A DNA stretch of 64,000 nt from Cololabis saira (Eukaryota; Chordata; Actinopteri; Beloniformes; Belonidae): contig NC_084592.1 of assembly GCF_033807715.1 (NCBI RefSeq), positions 23,941,501 to 24,005,500 on the forward strand, written 5' to 3'. Position numbers and translations under genes: made by a program. Under the pieces are notes generated by a model. It made no database searches. It saw only the letters and a list, made by a program, of their open reading frames with translations, and was not told the origin of the DNA. Of the stretch, positions 63,801-64,000 are shown piece after piece; position 1 is the stretch's first letter, and each line of letters opens with the position of its first letter.

Positions 63801-64000
63801 AACGTTTGTATCACTTCTGGCCCCGACTGTAGACACTTCAGACTGTACTAAGAGCAACAGGATCTGAATTATTTTAAATAAACTAGGTGATCAATAGTTT
63901 ACTCTATTTCTGCACTTCTTACCTCTGAACATCCAGCCAAATCCACTTAATGACTGATCACTGATGCAGACCACTTCAACCCCAGGATCAGGTTGTTTGG
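28981..64000 (-). CDS. map2: microtubule-associated protein 2 (gene overview, 5' end beyond window)
   Basis: Minus-strand exons in coding order: 64000-63923 (candidate), 62389-62315, 60022-59807, 57099-56809, 55656-52105, 50850-50608, 50237-50100, 47507-47446, 46431-46290, 45036-44729, 40420-40340, 32053-31972, 29555-29443, 29202-28981. All junctions keep frame; about 1840 residues are in view. MAP2 stabilises dendritic microtubules and spaces them with its projection domain. Diagnostic matches are [72 protein letters not shown] and the end [20 protein letters not shown]. Matches to the MAP2 projection domain and the SPPPSP exon favour MAP2 over tau or MAP4. The start codon and the PKA-RII anchoring helix are not in the window. 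Confidence 0.93.
29443..29555 (-). CDS. map2: map2 exon: microtubule-binding repeat 4
   Basis: 113 nt, phase 1 to 0. It completes the PGGG of repeat 3 and encodes [20 protein letters not shown] then [14 protein letters not shown]. The acceptor is TTCCTAG and the donor GTGAGT. The KVGS motif is the phosphorylatable Ser site of this repeat class. Confidence 0.95.
29560..31960 (-). other. map2 intron between repeat 4 and repeat 3 exons
   Basis: 2.4 kb of intron. Plus-strand LINE-like tails lie at about 31600-31720 (AATAAATCACAAATCACAAA repeated) and 31772-31820 (GGCGCTATAAAAGTCAGGTG). No other feature is supported. Confidence 0.5.
31972..32053 (-). CDS. map2: map2 exon: microtubule-binding repeat 3
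   Basis: 82 nt, phase 0 to 1, with acceptor TTCCAG and donor GTATGG. It encodes [20 protein letters not shown] then DNIHHRPG. The repeat has the KCGS motif and the single Cys typical of tau-family repeat 3. The hexapeptide that is VQIVTK in mammalian MAP2 is VQIQNK here. Confidence 0.94.
32455..32478. repeat. (G)24 homopolymer in map2 intron
   Basis: An uninterrupted run of about 24 G on the plus strand (C-rich in the transcript), 0.4 kb upstream of the repeat 3 exon. It could be length-unstable. Confidence 0.85.
33130..33500. repeat. A-rich tandem repeat (ACTAAAA-like units)
   Basis: Short degenerate units such as ACTAAAACT and AAAACTAAAT recur across the segment, a pattern common in fish introns. 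It is non-coding and of undefined class. Confidence 0.5.
33530..33646 (+). mobile_element. LINE 3' tail (CAATAAAGCTGATTCTGATT)
   Basis: The segment contains AAGATGGCGCC and ends CCAATAAAGCTGATTCTGAT then TCTGAA. This is a characteristic fish LINE tail with a short repeated terminus. Inserted antisense to map2. Confidence 0.6.
34280..34990. mobile_element. Tol2-like hAT non-autonomous element
   Basis: The ends resemble the Tol2/hAT type: left AAGGTGTCAAGTAACGAAGT and right ATACTTTTGACACCTCTG. The interior is rich in TACTTTTACT and ACTCCTTACATTTT motifs typical of that group. The left terminal CAG has been mutated and no clear target duplication remains, so the copy is older than the other hAT elements here. 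No transposase frame. Confidence 0.65.
36032..36725. mobile_element. hAT-type non-autonomous element with internal minisatellite
   Basis: 694 bp with 16-bp perfect terminal inverted repeats, CAGGGGTCGGCAACCC. It is flanked by an exact 8-bp duplication, GGTTAGAC, at 36024-36031 and 36726-36733. The interior is a minisatellite of about 18-20 bp units (GAGAAAAAAGTCGAAAT) from about 36200 to 36540, then an almost pure purine stretch to 36640. It lies in the 8.3-kb map2 intron between the repeat 2 and repeat 3 exons. No coding capacity. Confidence 0.92.
37388..38130 (-). mobile_element. truncated non-LTR retrotransposon (RT C-terminal fragment)
   Basis: On the minus strand the frame 38129-37734 reads [20 protein letters not shown], then [15 protein letters not shown]. 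This matches the common fish LINE reverse-transcriptase stretch that follows the YADD region. Downstream frames decay with stops and shifts, and the copy ends in (GGAT)n, seen as ATCCATCC at 37388-37411. It is dead and inserted in the same orientation as map2. Confidence 0.75.
38235..38577 (-). mobile_element. LINE/SINE 3' end, same family as 11165 and 62600 copies
   Basis: In minus orientation it reads GGCAGCATGGTGGCTTAGTT, GCACTGTCCAAAAGCATG, AAATTGCCCATAGG and GAGCTGGGATAGGCTCCCAC. This is a widespread vertebrate retroposon 3' segment. Non-coding. Confidence 0.7.
38600..40330 (-). other. map2 intron (part), nothing recognised
   Basis: No exon with splice signals and MAP2 resemblance, RNA gene or clear repeat was found in this part of the intron between the repeat 2 and repeat 3 exons. 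Confidence 0.4.
40340..40420 (-). CDS. map2: map2 exon: diverged microtubule-binding repeat 2 (probable cassette)
   Basis: 81 nt, phase 0 to 0, with acceptor CCCATAG and donor GTACGT. It encodes 27 residues: [20 protein letters not shown] then HSPRRSS. It aligns to tau-family repeat 2 (KCGSKD core). It is four residues short before the Cys, and the PGGG is replaced by SPRRSS. Repeat 2 is the alternatively spliced repeat of tau and MAP2, and this exon can be skipped without a frameshift, joining KGGQ to VQIQNKK. Homology, phase and splice sites agree. Confidence 0.85.
40430..43900 (-). other. map2 intron between repeat 2 and repeat 1 exons
   Basis: About 3.5 kb without a supported gene or named repeat. 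Open frames near 40766-41011, 42766-43011 and 43084-43743 have no family features and no matching splice phases. Confidence 0.4.
43962..44345. repeat. MITE-like element with 15-bp inverted ends
   Basis: ACCCAGATTTACTAA at 43962-43976 and its exact inverse TTAGTAAATCTGGGT at 44331-44345 bracket 384 bp. The interior is non-coding and contains a GC-rich CCACGGCCAGC motif repeated at about 44062 and 44100. The superfamily is not determined. Confidence 0.55.
44729..45036 (-). CDS. map2: map2 exon: proline-rich region and microtubule-binding repeat 1
   Basis: 308 nt, phase 1 to 0, with acceptor CCACATCAG and donor GTGACC. It encodes [20 protein letters not shown], then [39 protein letters not shown] and [20 protein letters not shown], ending KYQPKGGQ. 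The KTPPKSP-type sites and the KIGS motif are classical proline-directed and MARK kinase targets. The acceptor one AG downstream would create a stop, which fixes the boundary. Confidence 0.95.
45542..46171. mobile_element. hAT-type non-autonomous element in map2 intron
   Basis: 630 bp with 16-bp perfect inverted termini TAGGGCTGGGCGATAT. It is flanked by an exact 8-bp duplication, GAAGATAT, at 45534-45541 and 46172-46179. The interior contains ATCGATA-rich ends and an A/T homopolymer block at 46040-46085. It occupies half of a 1253-bp intron. Confidence 0.92.
46290..46431 (-). CDS. map2: map2 exon: basic SPEK/SSLPR region
   Basis: 142 nt, phase 0 to 1, with acceptor TTCCACCAG and donor GTAGGC. 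It encodes [20 protein letters not shown], then [18 protein letters not shown] and GSTAPRRPT. It aligns to the mammalian MAP2 segment with SPEKRSSLPRPSSILPPRRG, upstream of the [16 protein letters not shown] exon. Confidence 0.92.
47446..47507 (-). CDS. map2: map2 small exon
   Basis: 62 nt with a strong acceptor (TTTGTGTCCTTCAG) and donor (GTGAGT), phase 1 to 0. It fits both neighbours exactly and encodes [20 protein letters not shown] then S. Sequence resemblance to known MAP2 is weak; the call rests on splice signals, phase and position. If skipped, the flanking exons (phase 1, then phase 0) would not stay in frame, so the exon or an equivalent is needed. Confidence 0.7.
47700..49020. other. 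map2 intron, probable decayed repeat sequence
   Basis: The plus-strand stretch 47980-48560 has a coding-like look with many stops. I could not assign it to a transposon family. No exon of map2 is seen. Confidence 0.3.
49038..49726. repeat. MITE-like segment with 14-bp inverted ends
   Basis: AAGTAAGTACACCC at 49038-49051 and the exact inverse GGGTGTACTTACTT at 49713-49726 bound about 690 bp of AT-rich, non-coding DNA. Such termini occur on common fish DNA elements. No target duplication was verified. Confidence 0.45.
50100..50237 (-). CDS. map2: map2 exon: basic linker
   Basis: 138 nt, phase 1 to 1, with acceptor GATCATGTAG and donor GTCGGG. It encodes [20 protein letters not shown], then [20 protein letters not shown] and PRRRPT. 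It aligns with the mammalian MAP2 stretch VYKKAELAKK through a Pro/His/Cys-containing segment, directly after the DEVRRKK-type exon end. Confidence 0.9.
50608..50850 (-). CDS. map2: map2 exon: GRISTPERK region
   Basis: 243 nt, phase 1 to 1, with acceptor TTTTTACTAG and donor GTTCTA. It encodes [20 protein letters not shown] through [20 protein letters not shown] to [16 protein letters not shown] and the following KKEP-type motif are conserved in MAP2. An internal ATG early in the exon is not a start. Confidence 0.94.
50917..52069. mobile_element. hAT-type element with (GGAA)n expansions filling a map2 intron
   Basis: 1153 bp with inverted termini TAGGAATGGGCGATA (left) and its near-inverse TACCGCCCATCCCTA (right). 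It is flanked by an exact 8-bp duplication, GCGTTGTG, at 50909-50916 and 52070-52077. The interior has two copies of a unit containing GGTAAGAATTTGTCATCTCG (about 50971 and 51410), each followed by long (GGAA)n arrays. Without it the host intron would be only 93 bp. The right end lies 27 bp from the splice donor of the projection-domain exon. No transposase. Confidence 0.92.
51044..51904. repeat. (GGAA)n purine arrays
   Basis: Four main blocks of (GGAA)n, about 51044-51165, 51275-51382, 51482-51552 and 51588-51904, separated by imperfect purine-only spacers. They lie inside the hAT element. Long sense and antisense open frames (GRKE or SFLP repeats) here are artefacts of the tetranucleotide. 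Confidence 0.93.
52105..55656 (-). CDS. map2: map2 giant exon: projection domain
   Basis: 3552 nt, phase 1 to 1, with acceptor GATATCTTTTCAG and donor GTAAGA. It encodes about 1184 residues and corresponds to the large projection-domain exon of MAP2, included in high-molecular-weight isoforms and skippable without frameshift. Conserved anchors in order are [89 protein letters not shown] and [16 protein letters not shown]. Between the fourth and fifth lies a roughly 365-residue Lys/Glu repeat (53735-52640) that I do not know from mammalian MAP2. The open frame extends upstream past the acceptor to an ATG at 55717, which is not used. The domain is unstructured, acidic and projects from the microtubule surface. 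Confidence 0.95.
52640..53735 (-). repeat. map2: coding tandem repeat, [16 protein letters not shown] units
   Basis: Within the projection exon, about 15 diverged copies of a 16-residue (48-nt) unit ([16 protein letters not shown]; variants start RELKEK and lengths vary by 2-5 residues) are flanked by less regular E/K/R-rich sequence. Spacing and composition suggest a long, charged single alpha-helix. The coding strand is purine-rich throughout, which creates a 562-codon Ser/Phe-rich antisense frame that is not a gene. Confidence 0.9.
55720..56800 (-). other. map2 intron before projection exon
   Basis: 1.15 kb of intron. It contains an unexplained open stretch near 55752-55901 on the plus strand (50 codons, [16 protein letters not shown]...) and, overlapping it, a minus-strand open stretch followed by a GTAAGT. 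Neither resembles a family I know. Confidence 0.35.
56809..57099 (-). CDS. map2: map2 exon: acidic poly-Glu segment
   Basis: About 291 nt, phase 1 to 1, with donor GTGAGG. It encodes [20 protein letters not shown], then a Glu run, then [20 protein letters not shown] and [11 protein letters not shown]. The 5' boundary has three consecutive in-frame NAG acceptors (exon starting at 57102, 57099 or 57096). It joins in frame to the previous exon end (FRQIE) and to the projection exon. I do not recognise an exact mammalian counterpart; the call rests on phase, splice sites and open coding. Confidence 0.75.
57110..59800 (-). other. map2 intron, nothing recognised
   Basis: 2.7 kb AT-rich intron. No exon, RNA gene or named repeat is supported. 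Some segments (58390-58520) resemble repeat debris. Confidence 0.4.
59807..60022 (-). CDS. map2: map2 exon: [20 protein letters not shown] segment
   Basis: 216 nt, phase 1 to 1, with acceptor TTGTTTGTAG and donor GTGAAC. It encodes [60 protein letters not shown] and ends AVAFRQIE. The high information content and perfect phase fit make it a real exon. Its acidic Tyr-rich [10 protein letters not shown] core looks like a short interaction motif. I cannot state its exact equivalent in mammalian isoforms. Confidence 0.82.
60030..62310 (-). other. map2 intron with (TA)n tract
   Basis: 2.3 kb of intron. A (TA)n-rich tract lies at about 60829-60868. No other feature is supported. Confidence 0.5.
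62315..62389 (-). CDS. map2: map2 exon: [11 protein letters not shown] segment
   Basis: 75 nt, phase 1 to 1, with acceptor CTCTTTGCAG and donor GTAAGC. It encodes [20 protein letters not shown] then GPLER. It closely matches the mammalian MAP2 stretch [17 protein letters not shown], which is present in both long MAP2 and MAP2c and follows the PKA-RII anchoring region. This exon fixes the gene as MAP2. Confidence 0.92.
62600..62751 (+). repeat. retroposon tail with (GGAT)n
   Basis: ATTGCCCGTAGGTGTGACCC and TGCAAAGGATAAAACGGG precede a (GGAT)n tract at 62658-62751. Same family as the copies at 11165 and 38235. Confidence 0.8.
62880..63835 (-). mobile_element. decayed Tc1/mariner-like transposon
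   Basis: The minus-strand frame 63395-63099 includes [17 protein letters not shown], close to the V-W-G-x-F/C motif found in Tc1-like transposases before the last catalytic acidic residue. Other parts of the gene are broken by stops and frame changes. The right flank ends CCCCGACTGTA, a plausible terminus. No intact gene. Confidence 0.5.
63923..64000 (-). CDS. map2: candidate map2 exon, partial at window edge
   Basis: At the right edge the minus strand is open through the window end for 26 codons ([20 protein letters not shown] then GWMFR) and stops at a strong GTAAGA donor with phase 1. That matches the phase of the next map2 exon, giving [10 protein letters not shown]. The other two frames hit stops. 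It does not resemble the PKA-RII anchoring sequence I would expect next, so it may be a fish-specific or alternative exon, or chance. Confidence 0.4.

Overview
This is a vertebrate (teleost fish) nuclear window. It is AT-rich intergenic and intronic DNA with fish-type repeats: hAT, piggyBac and Tc1-like DNA elements, LINE tails, and GATA, AC, ATT, GGAA and GGAT microsatellites. Two multi-exon genes were reconstructed by eye from translated exons, splice sites and phase continuity. The predicted products match the muscle essential light chain MYL1 and the neuronal microtubule-associated protein MAP2. MYL1 and MAP2 also lie close together in the human 2q34 region, so this looks like the fish counterpart of that neighbourhood.

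Layout. Positions 1-19000 hold no protein gene that I can support apart from a broken piggyBac transposase at 5.4-6.8 kb, which carries a nested hAT MITE. The rest is repeats, LINE 3' tails and one tRNA-Val(CAC)-like sequence at 15683-15755. myl1 occupies 19.0-26.4 kb on the plus strand: TATA box, six coding exons, a GC-AG intron 3 and a poly(A) signal at 26402. map2 reads on the minus strand from beyond the right edge down to its stop codon at 28981. Fourteen exons are proposed; thirteen are firm or fairly firm, and the one at the window edge is a candidate. The two genes are convergent. Their 3' ends are separated by a (GATA)n tract, with an (AC)n tract in the probable map2 3' UTR.

map2 contains a Ser/Pro-rich N-terminal exon, two acidic exons, a 3552-nt projection-domain exon, the basic Pro-rich region, four tau-type microtubule-binding repeats and the conserved C-terminus ending ALAKQGL. 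The MAP2 N-terminal start and PKA-RII anchoring region are not seen and should lie beyond 64000. Notable points are a roughly 365-residue Lys/Glu repeat in the projection domain, a strongly diverged repeat 2 on its own 81-nt exon, and several introns enlarged by hAT elements with intact 8-bp target duplications.

The genes do not form a pathway together: one acts in fast muscle sarcomeres and the other on dendritic microtubules. I see no sign of a wholly new system. The unusual material is the lineage-specific map2 architecture and the transposon structure.
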